Positions 27,162-37,253 of a stretch of DNA of 64,000 nt are shown piece after piece. Positions within the stretch are counted from its first letter, which is position 1; each line of letters opens with the position of its first letter. The notes under the pieces were generated by a model, which saw only the letters and a program-made list of their open reading frames with translations, did no database searches and was not told where the DNA came from. Source of the stretch: Candidatus Methylopumilus universalis (GTDB lineage Bacteria > Pseudomonadota > Gammaproteobacteria > Burkholderiales > Methylophilaceae); NCBI RefSeq assembly GCF_006365315.1, contig NZ_CP040968.1, positions 124,001 to 188,000 of the forward strand. The letters are read 5' to 3'. Made by a program: the position numbers and the translations under genes.

Positions 27162-27803
27162 ATGAAAATTACAATCGCATTATCTAAAGGAAGAATATTT
27201 GAACAAACCATCCCTCTTTTGGAAAGACTAGGGATTACTTGTAATGAAAATCCTGAGACGTCAAGGAAACTGATTTTAGATACTAATCAAAAAAATATAA
27301 AACTGATTATTGTAAGAGCTACAGATGTACCAACTTACGTTGAATATGGCGCAGCTGATATTGGTATTACAGGTAAAGATATCCTTGATGAATATATGGG
27401 CGAAGGGCTATATCAACCAATTGATCTTAATATTGGACGTTGCAAAATGATGGTCGCAGCTAAACAAGATTTTGATTACGCAGGCGCTGTAAAAAAAGGC
27501 GTTCGTTTAAAGGTAGCAACAAAATATGTAAAAACCGCTAAAGAGCACTTTGCAAAAAAAGGCATGCATATCGATTTAATTAAACTTTATGGCTCAATGG
27601 AGCTAGCTCCACTTGTAGGACTTGCAGATGTCATTGTAGATTTAGTCAGCACAGGGAAAACCTTAAAAGCTAATAATCTCATAGCTGTTGAAGACATTTG
27701 CGATATCAGTTCGCGACTAATTATTAACCAAGCATCTTTAAAATTAAAAAGAGAGCTATTGCAGCCTATTCTTGGCCAATTTGAAAAAGCTCTCAAAGCC
27801 TAA
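27162..27803 (+). CDS. hisG: ATP phosphoribosyltransferase HisG (short form)
   Basis: 213-residue first enzyme of histidine synthesis, joining ATP and [13 protein letters not shown] near the start, [11 protein letters not shown] and the PRPP-binding [17 protein letters not shown] are present. It lacks the C-terminal regulatory domain, so it is the short form that needs HisZ for activity and histidine feedback; hisZ is not in the window. The ATG at 27162 is preferred over an in-frame start at 27135 inside murA, because it gives the standard [11 protein letters not shown]. Confidence 0.95.
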   Translation: MKITIALSKGRIFEQTIPLLERLGITCNENPETSRKLILDTNQKNIKLIIVRATDVPTYVEYGAADIGITGKDILDEYMGEGLYQPIDLNIGRCKMMVAAKQDFDYAGAVKKGVRLKVATKYVKTAKEHFAKKGMHIDLIKLYGSMELAPLVGLADVIVDLVSTGKTLKANNLIAVEDICDISSRLIINQASLKLKRELLQPILGQFEKALKA

Positions 27804-27811
27804 TCGCACCT

Positions 27812-29116
27812 ATGATTCAAATTAAAAAACTCAACACAGAAGATCCAAACTTTAAAGATCAGTTAAGTCAGCTCATTTTCTTTGAGGCTGAAGATAATAT
27901 TCAAATCGAAAAGACGGTCACAGAAATTTTGAGTGATGTTAAAAAAAGAGGCGACGAAGCCGTGATTGAATATACTAAAAAATTTGATCATGTAGATTTT
28001 TCGCGCATGGCTGAGTTAGAAATTTCTAAAGAAGAACTAAGCTTGGCTTTGGAAAATTTACCTGCGGCATCGAGAGAGGCTCTTGAGAAGGCAGCTAAGA
28101 GAGTTTTTGAATATCACAAAAAACAGTTAATCAGTTCTTGGAGCTATACAGAAGATGATGAGACGTTACTTGGTCAAAAAGTTACATCATTAGACCGTGT
28201 AGGTTTATATGTTCCTGGAGGGAAAGCCGCATATCCTTCTTCAGTATTAATGAATGCAATTCCAGCAAAGGTTGCTGGGGTTCGAGAAATTATTATGGTG
28301 GTTCCATCTCCTCTTGGAGAAAGAAACCAATTGGTGTTAGCAGCTGCAGCACTTGTAAAAGTTGATCGTGTATTTGCAATTGGTGGCGCTCAAGCAATAG
28401 GCGCTTTAGCCTATGGCACGGAAACGATTCCTCAAGTCGACAAAATCGTAGGGCCGGGCAATGCTTATGTTGCAGAGGCTAAAAGAAGAGTTTTTGGTGT
28501 GGTTGGTATTGATATGATTGCAGGACCCTCAGAAATACTTATTATTGCAGATGAAAAATCTAATCCAGATTGGATTGCTATGGATTTATTTTCTCAGGCA
28601 GAACATGATGAGCTCGCACAATCAATTTTAATTAGCCCAAGCGCTGCCTTTTTAGATCAGGTTCAAGAAAGTGTTAACAAGCTGATTGAAAGCATGCCTA
28701 GAAAAAATATTATTGAAACTTCTTTAAAAAATAGAGGTGCAATGATTAAAGTAAAAACATTAGAAGAAGCGGCAGAGATTTCAAATTTTATTTCACCGGA
28801 ACATTTGGAGCTTTCAGTAGATGATCCAGATCTGCTCGTTAATAGTATTAAACATGCCGGTGCTATTTTTATGGGAAGAAATACATGCGAAGCTGTAGGG
28901 GACTATTGTGCTGGACCAAATCATGTATTACCTACATCAAGAACAGCAAGATTTTCTTCGCCACTTGGCGTTTATGATTTTCAAAAACGCTCAAGCTTAA
29001 TTAAATTATCCAATCAAGGCGCACGTAAGCTTGGAAAAATTGCTTCAGTCTTGGCGCATGGCGAAGGACTTCAGGCGCATGCAAAATCTGCAGAGTATCG
29101 TATAGATAATGAGTAA
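27812..29116 (+). CDS. hisD: Histidinol dehydrogenase HisD
   Basis: 434-residue NAD- and zinc-dependent enzyme that oxidises histidinol twice to histidine. It shows the signature [16 protein letters not shown] followed by [10 protein letters not shown], the zinc-site region SQAEHDE, and the SPEHLEL and GPNHVLPT motifs of the active site. It is second in the his operon, 8 nt after hisG, and its stop overlaps the hisC start by 8 nt. Confidence 0.96.
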   Translation: MIQIKKLNTEDPNFKDQLSQLIFFEAEDNIQIEKTVTEILSDVKKRGDEAVIEYTKKFDHVDFSRMAELEISKEELSLALENLPAASREALEKAAKRVFEYHKKQLISSWSYTEDDETLLGQKVTSLDRVGLYVPGGKAAYPSSVLMNAIPAKVAGVREIIMVVPSPLGERNQLVLAAAALVKVDRVFAIGGAQAIGALAYGTETIPQVDKIVGPGNAYVAEAKRRVFGVVGIDMIAGPSEILIIADEKSNPDWIAMDLFSQAEHDELAQSILISPSAAFLDQVQESVNKLIESMPRKNIIETSLKNRGAMIKVKTLEEAAEISNFISPEHLELSVDDPDLLVNSIKHAGAIFMGRNTCEAVGDYCAGPNHVLPTSRTARFSSPLGVYDFQKRSSLIKLSNQGARKLGKIASVLAHGEGLQAHAKSAEYRIDNE

Positions 29117-30173
29117 ATTTTGGAGCAAGGTAGTTCATGTTTTAACACCATACGTTCCTGGCGAGCAACCCAAAATTAATAATCTTGTTAAGTTAAATAC
29201 GAACGAGAATCCTTACGGGCCAAGCCCAAAAGTTATTGCTGCAATTAAACAGTTTGCGGATGACACTTTAAGGCTATACCCAGACCCAAATTCAGAAGCA
29301 CTTAAAACATCAATTGCAGATTATTTTAAAGTAAAGACTAATAATGTTTTTGTAGGCAATGGTTCGGATGAAGTCTTAGCCATTGCTTTTCAGGCACTTT
29401 TAAAACATAACGCACCTATTTTATTTCCTGATATTACTTATAGTTTTTACCCCGTTTACTGCAAGCTGTATGAAATTGACTTTAAGGTCATACCTCTGAA
29501 TGATTCATTTGAGATTGTATTAAATGATTATTTAATACCTAATGGAGGTATTATTTTTCCAAACCCAAATGCACCTACTGGCATTCCGATTACTTCAAAT
29601 CAGATTGAAAATTTCCTCAAAAAGAATAATAGTTCTGTAGTTATTGTAGATGAAGCTTATGTCGATTTTGGTACGGAATCTGTTATTCACCTTACAGAAA
29701 AATACAATAATTTATTAGTCACCCATTCATTTTCAAAATCGAGATCATTGGCAGGATTAAGACTCGGTTACGCTATAGGACATGCAGACCTTATTGAGGC
29801 TTTGATAAGAGTCAAAGATAGTTTTAACTCTTACCCGATAGATCGATTAGGATTAGTTGCAGGCATTGAATCCTTCAAAGATGATTCATATTTTAAAAAT
29901 ATCTGCCAAAAAGTTATTCATACAAAATTAAATTTTATAGAAAAACTGACTAGCCTTAATTTTTCAGTACTTCCTTCAGGCGCTAATTTTATTTTTGCTA
30001 AACATACTAGTGTTGAGGGAAACATAATCGTAAGCAAACTAAGAGATCAAGGAATTGTGGTAAGGCGTTTTGATAATCCGATACGAATTTCTTCTTATAT
30101 TCGATTCACAATTGGTTCTGATGAAGAAATGGATTCATTGCTTAAAGCCTTAAAGCTTATCCTAAGCACATGA
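29109..30173 (+). CDS. hisC: Histidinol-phosphate aminotransferase HisC
   Basis: 354-residue PLP enzyme of fold type I that transaminates imidazole-acetol phosphate with glutamate. It has [11 protein letters not shown] near residue 30, NPNAPTG, the PLP Asp-x-Tyr in VDEAYVDF, and the Schiff-base lysine in [12 protein letters not shown]. Other aminotransferases are similar, but the place between hisD and hisB fixes the role. A 64-nt AT-rich gap follows before hisB. Confidence 0.94.
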   Translation: MSKFWSKVVHVLTPYVPGEQPKINNLVKLNTNENPYGPSPKVIAAIKQFADDTLRLYPDPNSEALKTSIADYFKVKTNNVFVGNGSDEVLAIAFQALLKHNAPILFPDITYSFYPVYCKLYEIDFKVIPLNDSFEIVLNDYLIPNGGIIFPNPNAPTGIPITSNQIENFLKKNNSSVVIVDEAYVDFGTESVIHLTEKYNNLLVTHSFSKSRSLAGLRLGYAIGHADLIEALIRVKDSFNSYPIDRLGLVAGIESFKDDSYFKNICQKVIHTKLNFIEKLTSLNFSVLPSGANFIFAKHTSVEGNIIVSKLRDQGIVVRRFDNPIRISSYIRFTIGSDEEMDSLLKALKLILST

Positions 30174-30237
30174 AATAATTGATGTTAATTACATTTTTAA
30201 TGAGTTAAAATATCTTATCTACTTTAAGTAAAAAAAT

Positions 30238-30828
30238 ATGACAAGATCAGCATCCGTTTCAAGAAATACAAACGAAACTAAAATTGAGGTAAGTATTAAT
30301 CTTGATGGTCAGGGGAGTGCAAAACTCAATACTGGCATTGGTTTCTTGGATCATATGTTAGACCAAGTGGCGCGGCATGGTATGTTTGATTTAGAAGTCA
30401 CAGCAAAAGGCGATCTTCATATTGATGCACATCATACTGTTGAAGACGTTGGTATAGTTCTTGGGCAGGCTTTCAATAAAGCAATCGGAGATAAAAAAGG
30501 CATTACCAGATATGGTTCAGCCATTATCCCTTTAGATGAAGCATTGTCTAGAGTTGTGCTTGATATCTCAGGTAGGCCCGGACTTGAATTTGATGTGGAA
30601 TTTAAAAGAGCGGTTATAGGTGAATTTGACGTTGATTTAATACACGAATTTTTTCAAGGGTTCGTAAATCATGCAAATATCACGATTCACATCGACAATC
30701 TTAAAGGCGATAACTCACATCACCAGGCAGAAACAATATATAAGGCATTTGGAAGAGCCCTTAAAATGGCCGTTTGTATTGATCCAAAAATTTCTGGCAT
30801 AACCCCCTCAACCAAAGGTAGTCTATAA
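30238..30828 (+). CDS. hisB: Imidazoleglycerol-phosphate dehydratase HisB
   Basis: 196-residue monofunctional dehydratase. The metal-binding His clusters are DAHHTVED and DNSHHQAE, with the LDHMLDQ motif near the start. It has no fused histidinol-phosphatase domain, unlike enteric HisB, so a separate phosphatase is needed; none is in the window. It follows hisC after 64 nt, the longest gap in the his run. Confidence 0.96.
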   Translation: MTRSASVSRNTNETKIEVSINLDGQGSAKLNTGIGFLDHMLDQVARHGMFDLEVTAKGDLHIDAHHTVEDVGIVLGQAFNKAIGDKKGITRYGSAIIPLDEALSRVVLDISGRPGLEFDVEFKRAVIGEFDVDLIHEFFQGFVNHANITIHIDNLKGDNSHHQAETIYKAFGRALKMAVCIDPKISGITPSTKGSL

Positions 30829-30850
30829 ACCTTTTTTCACCAAAATAATA

Positions 30851-31483
30851 ATGATCGCAATCATTGATTATGGAATGGGAAATTTAAAGTCAGTATTTAA
30901 TGCCTTTAAACAAGTCTCGCCTGAAGCTGATATTAAAGTTACAAGTAATCCTGCTGATATTAAAAAAGCACATCACGTCGTTTTTCCTGGCCAAGGCGCT
31001 ATGCCTGATTGCATAAGAGAGCTTGATGAAAGAAATTTAAGATCCTCTGTTCTAGACGCGGCAAAAACAAAACCTTTTTTAGGAATATGCATTGGTTTGC
31101 AAATGCTATTTGATAAAAGTGAAGAAGGTAATGTGGACGGTTTAGGATTGTTGAGCGGCACCATTAAGCGATTTAATAATGAAAATACAGCGGACGAAAG
31201 CGGTCATAAGTTAAAAATTCCTCATATGGGATGGAATGAAGTGTCACAAACAAATAATCATCCTTTATGGCAAAACATCAGTAATAACGATCGATTTTAT
31301 TTTGTTCATAGTTATTATTTAGAGTCTAAAGATAAAAATATCGTGTCAGCTGAAACGTCATATGCGCAAAAATTTTGTTGTGCTATTGCTAAAGAAAATA
31401 TTTTTGCAGTGCAATTTCATCCAGAAAAAAGTTCTACAGCTGGCTTACAGCTTATAAAAAACTTCGTTCAATGGTCAGTATAG
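30851..31483 (+). CDS. hisH: Imidazole glycerol phosphate synthase glutaminase subunit HisH
   Basis: 210-residue class I glutamine amidotransferase that supplies ammonia to HisF. Catalytic residues are the Cys in FLGICIGLQMLF and the His-x-Glu in VQFHPEKSS. It starts IAIIDYGMGNLKSV, which is standard. Its partner HisF is encoded two genes downstream with hisA between. Confidence 0.96.
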   Translation: MIAIIDYGMGNLKSVFNAFKQVSPEADIKVTSNPADIKKAHHVVFPGQGAMPDCIRELDERNLRSSVLDAAKTKPFLGICIGLQMLFDKSEEGNVDGLGLLSGTIKRFNNENTADESGHKLKIPHMGWNEVSQTNNHPLWQNISNNDRFYFVHSYYLESKDKNIVSAETSYAQKFCCAIAKENIFAVQFHPEKSSTAGLQLIKNFVQWSV

Positions 31484-31494
31484 GTTTTTAGTTT

Positions 31495-32235
31495 ATGTTA
31501 ATTATTCCAGCGATTGATCTAAAAGATGGTAAGTGCGTTAGGCTTAAGCAAGGCTTAATGGAAGAATCAACAATCTTTTCAGAAAACCCTGGACAGGTAG
31601 CAAAGCAATGGGCAGATCTTGGCGCAAGAAGATTGCATCTGGTCGATCTAAATGGTGCTTTTGCAGGCAAACCAGTCAATGAATCGGCGATTAAAGCAAT
31701 TGTAAAAGAAGTTGATGGTGCGATTCCAATTCAATTAGGCGGTGGCATTCGTAATCTTGATACTGTAGAAAAATACCTTAATAGCGGAGTTGACTACATC
31801 ATCATAGGAACAGCTGCGGTTAAAAATCCTGGCTTCCTTCATGAGGCCTGTTATGCATTTCCTGGGCAAATCATTGTGGGACTTGATGCAAAAGAAGGAG
31901 AAGTGGCCATTGATGGGTGGGCTAAATTAACTGGACACAATGTGATTGAACTTGCAAAAAAATTTGAAGGATATGGTGTTGAAGGAATCATCTATACAGA
32001 TATTGGACGTGATGGCATGTTAAATGGATTAAATATTGAGGCGACCGAAAAACTTGCTGAGGCGCTAACGATTCCTGTCATTGCCAGTGGTGGGGTGACC
32101 AATCTAGAAGACATTAGAAATTTAAGTTCAATTGCCTATTCGGGTGTCATTGGAGCAATTACAGGCAGGGCCATATACGAGGGCACGCTTGATTTTAAGG
32201 CAGCACAAGCGCTCGCAGATGAGCTTATCAAGTAA
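31495..32235 (+). CDS. hisA: Phosphoribosylformimino-AICAR phosphate isomerase HisA
   Basis: 246-residue TIM-barrel isomerase. It has [14 protein letters not shown] at the start, phosphate-binding LGGGIR and ASGGV, and the catalytic Asp in AIDGWAK and TDIGRDGM. The HisF paralogue begins the base after its stop; the two are old duplicates and are told apart by these motifs. Confidence 0.96.
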   Translation: MLIIPAIDLKDGKCVRLKQGLMEESTIFSENPGQVAKQWADLGARRLHLVDLNGAFAGKPVNESAIKAIVKEVDGAIPIQLGGGIRNLDTVEKYLNSGVDYIIIGTAAVKNPGFLHEACYAFPGQIIVGLDAKEGEVAIDGWAKLTGHNVIELAKKFEGYGVEGIIYTDIGRDGMLNGLNIEATEKLAEALTIPVIASGGVTNLEDIRNLSSIAYSGVIGAITGRAIYEGTLDFKAAQALADELIK

Positions 32236-33006
32236 ATGTCGCTCGCAAAAAGAATTATTCCTTGTCTAGATGTGACTGATGGCAGAGTGGTTAAAGGTAT
32301 TAATTTTTTAGAGTTAAAAGATGCAGGAGACCCCGTAGAGGTCGCAAAAAAATATAACGAACAAGGCGCCGATGAATTAACTTTTTTAGATATCACAGCA
32401 AGTTCAGATAATCGAGGTTTGATACTTCATATTATTGAAAAAGTTGCAAAAGAAGTTTTTATACCACTGACGGTAGGCGGTGGTGTTCGAACTATAGAGG
32501 ATGTAAGAAATTTACTTAATGCAGGTGCTGACAAAGTCAGTATTAATACATCAGCAATTGTTAATCCAGATATTGTTTATCAAACTTCATCTCGTTTTGG
32601 TTCCCAGTGTATTGTTGTTGCAATAGATGCAAAATTAACAGTCCAGGGAGATAAATCTTTTTGGCAAGTATTTACTCATGGAGGCAGAAATGCTACTGGG
32701 CTAGATGCAATTGAATGGGCTGCGAAAATGGCTTCATTAGGCGCAGGCGAATTATTAATTACGAGCATGGATCGAGACGGGACAAAAAAAGGGTTTGATC
32801 TCGAATTGATTAAGGCAATATCTGATAAAGTAGATGTGCCTATTATTGCTTCCGGAGGCGTTGGAGACCTTCAGCATCTTGTAGATGGTATAAAAATAGG
32901 TGGAGCTGATGCAGTCCTAGCAGCAAGTATATTTCACTTTGGAGAATATACAATCGATGAAGCAAAAGCATTTATGAAGTCTAATCACATAGAGATTCGT
33001 CAATGA
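32236..33006 (+). CDS. hisF: Imidazole glycerol phosphate synthase cyclase subunit HisF
   Basis: 256-residue TIM-barrel cyclase that uses ammonia from HisH to make imidazole glycerol phosphate and AICAR. It begins [10 protein letters not shown] with the catalytic Asp, and shows [25 protein letters not shown] and ASGGVG. It begins directly after hisA and its stop overlaps hisI by 4 nt. Confidence 0.97.
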   Translation: MSLAKRIIPCLDVTDGRVVKGINFLELKDAGDPVEVAKKYNEQGADELTFLDITASSDNRGLILHIIEKVAKEVFIPLTVGGGVRTIEDVRNLLNAGADKVSINTSAIVNPDIVYQTSSRFGSQCIVVAIDAKLTVQGDKSFWQVFTHGGRNATGLDAIEWAAKMASLGAGELLITSMDRDGTKKGFDLELIKAISDKVDVPIIASGGVGDLQHLVDGIKIGGADAVLAASIFHFGEYTIDEAKAFMKSNHIEIRQ

Positions 33007-33389
33007 GCTGGATACATTCAATTAAATGGGACTCTGATGGCCTTGTGCCGGTGATCGCTCAAGACTATAAAACAAATAAAGTTCTTATGTTTGCATGGAT
33101 GAACGAAGAAGCTTTGGAGCTCACACAAAAAAATAAAAAAGCCTTTTATTGGTCAAGATCTAGGAAAAAAATTTGGGAAAAAGGTGAGGAATCCGGGCAC
33201 ACACAAAATGTTCGTGAAATAAGACTTGATTGTGATGGCGATGTTATTTTGATTAAAATCGAGCAAGTTGAAAATATTGCTTGCCATACTGGACGTGAAA
33301 CTTGTTTCTACCAAAAATTAGATGATAAAGGCATTTGGGTAACTGATCATGTCGTCATCAAAGAGCCTAAAGATATTTATAAAAAATAA
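33003..33389 (+). CDS. hisI: Phosphoribosyl-AMP cyclohydrolase HisI
   Basis: 128-residue zinc/magnesium enzyme that opens the purine ring of PR-AMP. It has [16 protein letters not shown](IW)EKGEESGH, the metal-binding DCDGD and the Cys-His pair CHTGRETCF. It is separate from HisE, not fused as in enteric bacteria. The ATGA overlaps the hisF stop. Confidence 0.96.
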   Translation: MSWIHSIKWDSDGLVPVIAQDYKTNKVLMFAWMNEEALELTQKNKKAFYWSRSRKKIWEKGEESGHTQNVREIRLDCDGDVILIKIEQVENIACHTGRETCFYQKLDDKGIWVTDHVVIKEPKDIYKK

Positions 33390-33394
33390 ATAAT

Positions 33395-33724
33395 ATGAAT
33401 ACTATTTTAAAAAAGCTTACGGAAACACTCGAAGCTAGAAAAAAAGATGATCCGACTAAGTCATATACAGCTTCTTTGTATCGCGATGGATTAGAAGCTA
33501 TTTTAAAAAAAGTAAATGAAGAGGCTTTCGAAACAATTATTGCCGCGCGCCAAGGAGATAATAAAGAGCTTATTCACGAAGTCGCCGATCTTTGGTTTCA
33601 TACTTTAGTATTAATGGCACATAAAAATTTAAGTGCAGAAGATATTTTGAATGAACTTGCAAAGAGAGAAGGCACTTCGGGTATTGAAGAGAAAGAAAAC
33701 CGTTCAAAAAGCAAAATAATATGA
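33395..33724 (+). CDS. hisE: Phosphoribosyl-ATP pyrophosphatase HisE
   Basis: 109-residue helical MazG-like pyrophosphatase for the second step of histidine synthesis. KSYTASLYRDG, KVNEEAFETI and HEVADLWFH hold the metal-binding acidic residues. It is last in the his run; its stop overlaps the ATG of the HIT-family gene by 4 nt. Confidence 0.95.
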   Translation: MNTILKKLTETLEARKKDDPTKSYTASLYRDGLEAILKKVNEEAFETIIAARQGDNKELIHEVADLWFHTLVLMAHKNLSAEDILNELAKREGTSGIEEKENRSKSKII

Positions 33725-34053
33725 CCTGCATTTTTTGTAAAATTATTGACGGTTCTATACCTAGCAAAAAAATATTTGAGAATGATGAGTTAATTGCTTT
33801 TCATGATGTTCACCCCATTGATAAGGTGCATTTTCTTATAACACCCAAAAAACATATTGAAAATTTAATGGCCTGCAATGAATCTGATAAGGACATCATA
33901 TCGAATATGCTTCTATTAGCGCCGAAGTTAGCAAAAGATTTGGGATTAAAAGGTTTTCGAACAATGATTAATTCTGGTGTCGAAGGCGGTCAAGAAGTTT
34001 TTCATATGCACTTTCATGTATATGGTGGAAGTTCAAAACTAGCAAAAATTTAA
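33721..34053 (+). CDS. hinT: HIT-family nucleotide-binding hydrolase HinT
   Basis: 110-residue histidine-triad protein. It begins [15 protein letters not shown] and ends with the triad HMHFHVYGG. Family members hydrolyse purine phosphoramidates and aminoacyl-adenylates. It is translationally linked to hisE and precedes tatA by 13 nt, which is a common betaproteobacterial order. Confidence 0.94.
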   Translation: MTCIFCKIIDGSIPSKKIFENDELIAFHDVHPIDKVHFLITPKKHIENLMACNESDKDIISNMLLLAPKLAKDLGLKGFRTMINSGVEGGQEVFHMHFHVYGGSSKLAKI

Positions 34054-34066
34054 TAAGGGAGTTTTT

Positions 34067-34264
34067 ATGGGCTTTTCAAGTATTACACATTGGCTAATAG
34101 TTTTATTAATTGTCTTCTTAATTTTCGGCACAAGTAAATTAAGAAATATTGGTAGCGACTTAGGCGCTGCCATTAAAAACTTTAAAGATGCTGTTAAGAA
34201 TGAAAATACAACTAAAGTTAAAAAATCAATTCGAAGAACATCAAAAACAAGAGCCAGAAAATAA
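34067..34264 (+). CDS. tatA: Twin-arginine translocase subunit TatA
   Basis: 65-residue TatA. It has an N-terminal membrane helix ([13 protein letters not shown]), the hinge [14 protein letters not shown] and an amphipathic helix [14 protein letters not shown], then a basic tail. TatA polymerises to form the passage for folded proteins. AAGGGAG lies before the ATG. It is followed by tatB after 5 nt. Confidence 0.95.
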   Translation: MGFSSITHWLIVLLIVFLIFGTSKLRNIGSDLGAAIKNFKDAVKNENTTKVKKSIRRTSKTRARK

Positions 34265-34269
34265 GTTTA

Positions 34270-34494
34270 ATGTTTGATGTTTCATTCTCAGAATTAGTTG
34301 TTATTTTTTTTGTGGCACTTATGGTCATCGGCCCAGAAAAGTTGCCTAAGGTAGCTAAAGTCCTAGGCAAGCTCACTGGAAGAGCCCAAAGCTATATTGG
34401 CAAACTTAAAGAAGAAATTGAGCGAGAAGAAAAGTTTAAAGAGCTTCAAAAAATCCAGCGTGAAATTAAAAAAAAGTCGATTAAATCTCGGTGA
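34270..34494 (+). CDS. tatB: Twin-arginine translocase subunit TatB (short)
   Basis: 74-residue TatB. It starts MFDVSFSELVVIFFVALMVIGPEKLP, where the Glu in the helix and the GPEKLP hinge are TatB marks. It is much shorter than the 171-residue E. coli protein, ending soon after the charged amphipathic helix. It probably keeps the parts that contact TatC. The stop overlaps the GTG of tatC. Confidence 0.93.
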   Translation: MFDVSFSELVVIFFVALMVIGPEKLPKVAKVLGKLTGRAQSYIGKLKEEIEREEKFKELQKIQREIKKKSIKSR

Positions 34495-35207
34495 CTCACT
34501 TTAAACCTTTTATTCAGCAACTCATTGAATTAAGAAATACTCTTTTTAGGGCTGCGGTTAGTTTTATTATTATTTTTATATGTTTAAGTTTTTATGCAAA
34601 TGATATTTACAGTTTTTTTTCAGCGCCAATCATTGCTAAGTTAACGGATGGGAACAGGCTGATCAGTACAGGTCTTACTTCAACTTTTTTAGTACCACTT
34701 AAAATCACAGCTTTTGTTTCGTTTTTGCTTTCACTTCCTTTTATTTTTTATCAGTTGTGGCGTTTTATTTCCCCTGGACTTTATAAAAAAGAAAAAAAAT
34801 TAATTTTATTTTCATTTGTGAATGGATTTGTATTGTTCTTTATAGGGATGGCCTTTGCTTACTACCTAATTTTCCCAATTGTATTTAATTTCTTTATTCT
34901 CATGACGCCATCAAATGTAAGCTTGATGATAGATATTTCAAATTATTTAGATTTAATTTTATCCTTACTCATTTCATTTGGTTTGGCATTCGAAGTGCCT
35001 GTGATCATTCTTATATTAGTAACATTAGGATGGGTAAAGGTTAAAAAATTGGAAGAAGCAAGACCTTATATGATTGTTATTGCCTTTATCATTAGCGCTA
35101 TTTTGACACCACCTGATGTTATCTCACAATTTTGCTTGGCTATTCCATTGTGTTTTTTATATGAATTGGGCTTATTTGCATCAAAACGAATTAACTTAAA
35201 GGCTTGA
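34491..35207 (+). CDS. tatC: Twin-arginine translocase subunit TatC
   Basis: 238-residue six-helix membrane protein, the receptor for Tat signal peptides. HFKPFIQQLIELRNTLFRA near the start, FYQLWRFISPGLYKKEKK and LTPPDVISQ are typical; the conserved Glu of the cytoplasmic N-terminal region is present. The start is GTG overlapping tatB (GTGA). Its likely client, the Rieske protein, is encoded next after a 126-nt gap. Confidence 0.95.
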   Translation: MTHFKPFIQQLIELRNTLFRAAVSFIIIFICLSFYANDIYSFFSAPIIAKLTDGNRLISTGLTSTFLVPLKITAFVSFLLSLPFIFYQLWRFISPGLYKKEKKLILFSFVNGFVLFFIGMAFAYYLIFPIVFNFFILMTPSNVSLMIDISNYLDLILSLLISFGLAFEVPVIILILVTLGWVKVKKLEEARPYMIVIAFIISAILTPPDVISQFCLAIPLCFLYELGLFASKRINLKA

Positions 35208-35234
35208 TAAGCTTTAATTTAGCTTTGCCTGCTA

Positions 35235-35263
35235 TTTAGATTTCGAATGAAACTTTGTATAAT
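35235..35263 (+). promoter_or_regulatory. Predicted sigma-70 promoter for petABC
   Basis: TTTAGA at 35235-35240 and a perfect TATAAT at 35258-35263 are separated by 17 bp, about 70 nt before the petA ATG. This splits petABC from tatABC transcriptionally. Confidence 0.6.
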
Positions 35264-35333
35264 GAACTAACTTTCGCAGAGTTAATTTCTCTCAACCATA
35301 TTAATTTCATAAAAGCATACTTAACAGAAGATC

Positions 35334-35933
35334 ATGGCAAACCATCAAGACGATAAAATAGATAAAAAGAAAAGAAGTTTTTTAATTGCAGCTACTACTG
35401 TAACTGGCGCAATTGGCGCAGGAGCGATTGCCGTTCCTTTTTTATCAAGCATGACACCAAGTGAACGCGCTAAAGCAGCTGGAGCACCTGTTGAAGTTGA
35501 CTTAAGTAAGATTGAAGCAGGATCTATGATCACGACTGAATGGAGAGGTCAGCCAGTTTGGATTATCAATCGCTCTAAGGCAATGTTAGATGATTTGAAA
35601 AAAAATGACCCTAATCTTTCTGACCCTAATCTTGATGTAGTTTCTCAGCAACCAAGTTATTGCAAGAATGCTACAAGATCTCTCAAACCTAATTTACTTG
35701 TCTTGGTTGGTATTTGCACTCATCTAGGTTGTTCACCAACCGCTAAATTAGAAATGCAAGGTGATATGGGCGAAAATTGGAATGGCGGATTTTTCTGTCC
35801 ATGTCACGGTTCTAAGTTCGATTTAGCTGGGCGTGTATATAAGGGTTCTCCAGCACCAATTAATCTTGTAGTTCCTCCGCATAAATATATCAATGACAGC
35901 ACCCTCTTAATTGGTGAAGATAATAAAGGATAA
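35334..35933 (+). CDS. petA: Ubiquinol-cytochrome c reductase Rieske subunit PetA
   Basis: 199-residue Rieske [2Fe-2S] subunit of the cytochrome bc1 complex, which takes electrons from ubiquinol. Cluster ligands are Cys128 and His130 with disulfide Cys133 (CTHLGC), and Cys155, Cys157 and His158 (CPCHGS). The N-terminus is an uncleaved Tat-type signal anchor: residues 13-17 read KRSFL, i.e. Lys-Arg in place of the usual twin Arg, followed by a hydrophobic helix. It is first of petABC, just downstream of tatABC. Confidence 0.96.
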   Translation: MANHQDDKIDKKKRSFLIAATTVTGAIGAGAIAVPFLSSMTPSERAKAAGAPVEVDLSKIEAGSMITTEWRGQPVWIINRSKAMLDDLKKNDPNLSDPNLDVVSQQPSYCKNATRSLKPNLLVLVGICTHLGCSPTAKLEMQGDMGENWNGGFFCPCHGSKFDLAGRVYKGSPAPINLVVPPHKYINDSTLLIGEDNKG

Positions 35934-35948
35934 GGATTACTTAAAAGT

Positions 35949-37253
35949 ATGAAATCAGAAATTAAAACAAAAAAATCTAAAGCCGGGTTAATGGCTTGGA
36001 TAGATGAAAGATTCCCCTTGTCATCTTTAATTACAAACCATCTTACTGAGTATTACGCACCTAAAAATTTTAATTTCTGGTATTTTTTTGGAGCACTTGC
36101 CCTACTTACCCTGATTCTTCAATTGGTTACAGGCCTTTTGTTGACGATGCATTATAAGCCTGATGCAGAATTAGCATTCGCCTCTGTTGAATACATTATG
36201 CGAGATGTTTCATTCGGTTGGTTGATAAGATACATGCACTCTACAGGTGCATCTTTATTCTTTGTTGTTATTTATCTTCATATGTTTAAAGCTTTAATTT
36301 ATGGATCCTATAAAAATCCAAGGGAGCTCTTATGGCTCTTTGGCGTAGCTATTTTTCTATGTTTGATGGGCGAGGCTTTCTTTGGATATCTTTTACCTTG
36401 GGGACAAATGTCTTATTGGGGCGCGCAAGTTATTGTAAATCTGTTTTCCACTATCCCATTTATAGGCCCAGATTTATCGGAGTGGCTAAGAGGTGATTAT
36501 CTAGTTTCAGATGCAACACTCAATCGCTTTTTTGCTTTTCATGTGATTGCTCTTCCTATTGTACTTTTAGGTCTTGTATTTTTTCATCTGGTAGCGCTTC
36601 ATGAAGTTGGCTCAAATAACCCTGATGGCGTTGAGATAAAAAAGAATCTCGATAAAAAAACAAGCATTCCTTTGGATGGCATTCCATTTCACCCCTATTA
36701 CACAGTAAAAGATTTAATTGGTGTTTCGGTATTCCTTATTGTATTTGCGCTGATTGTTTTTTATTGGCCAGAAATGGGAGGCTACTTTTTAGAGGCCAAT
36801 AATTTTATTCCTGCTGACCCACTAAAAACGCCTGCGCACATAGCGCCTGTTTGGTATTTCACTCCGTATTATTCAATTCTTCGGGCTGTCCCACCTGTTT
36901 TAAATTCACAATTTCCAGGCGTTGCTGCAATGGGATTATCCGTACTCGCATTTGCTTTTTTACCTTGGCTAGATAAAAGCAAGGTTAAATCAATTCGATA
37001 CAAAGGCAATTTATTTAAAAGATGGATTGCATTATTTGTTGTGAGCTTTTTTGTTTTGGGATATTTAGGTACAGTTCCATCAAATGTTTGGGGACAATTC
37101 TCCAATGCAATTCCCTTGATTGGTGGGGTTGATAAAGCAACAGTAGTTGCTCGAATTTTTACGGTAACTTATTTCTTATTCTTTTTATTGATGCCCTACT
37201 TCAGTCAAAAAGATAAAACAAAACCAGTTCCATCAAGGGTCAGTAATAAATGA
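35949..37253 (+). CDS. petB: Cytochrome b of the bc1 complex PetB
   Basis: 434-residue integral membrane subunit with the quinol-oxidation and quinone-reduction sites. Haem-binding His pairs are in RYMHSTGASLFF with YLHMF, and FFAFHVIALP with FFHLVALHEVGSNNPDG. GQMSYWGAQV and the PEW-type Qo motif (here YWPEMGGYF region) fit the family, as does the C-terminal four-helix half. It follows petA by 15 nt and overlaps petC by 4 nt. Confidence 0.96.
   Translation: MKSEIKTKKSKAGLMAWIDERFPLSSLITNHLTEYYAPKNFNFWYFFGALALLTLILQLVTGLLLTMHYKPDAELAFASVEYIMRDVSFGWLIRYMHSTGASLFFVVIYLHMFKALIYGSYKNPRELLWLFGVAIFLCLMGEAFFGYLLPWGQMSYWGAQVIVNLFSTIPFIGPDLSEWLRGDYLVSDATLNRFFAFHVIALPIVLLGLVFFHLVALHEVGSNNPDGVEIKKNLDKKTSIPLDGIPFHPYYTVKDLIGVSVFLIVFALIVFYWPEMGGYFLEANNFIPADPLKTPAHIAPVWYFTPYYSILRAVPPVLNSQFPGVAAMGLSVLAFAFLPWLDKSKVKSIRYKGNLFKRWIALFVVSFFVLGYLGTVPSNVWGQFSNAIPLIGGVDKATVVARIFTVTYFLFFLLMPYFSQKDKTKPVPSRVSNK

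Noticed and set aside
30174-30237. Possible promoter before hisB (TTGATG and TAAAAT)
   Set aside because: The spacing of 21 bp is too long for a normal sigma-70 promoter; no better pair is seen in the gap.
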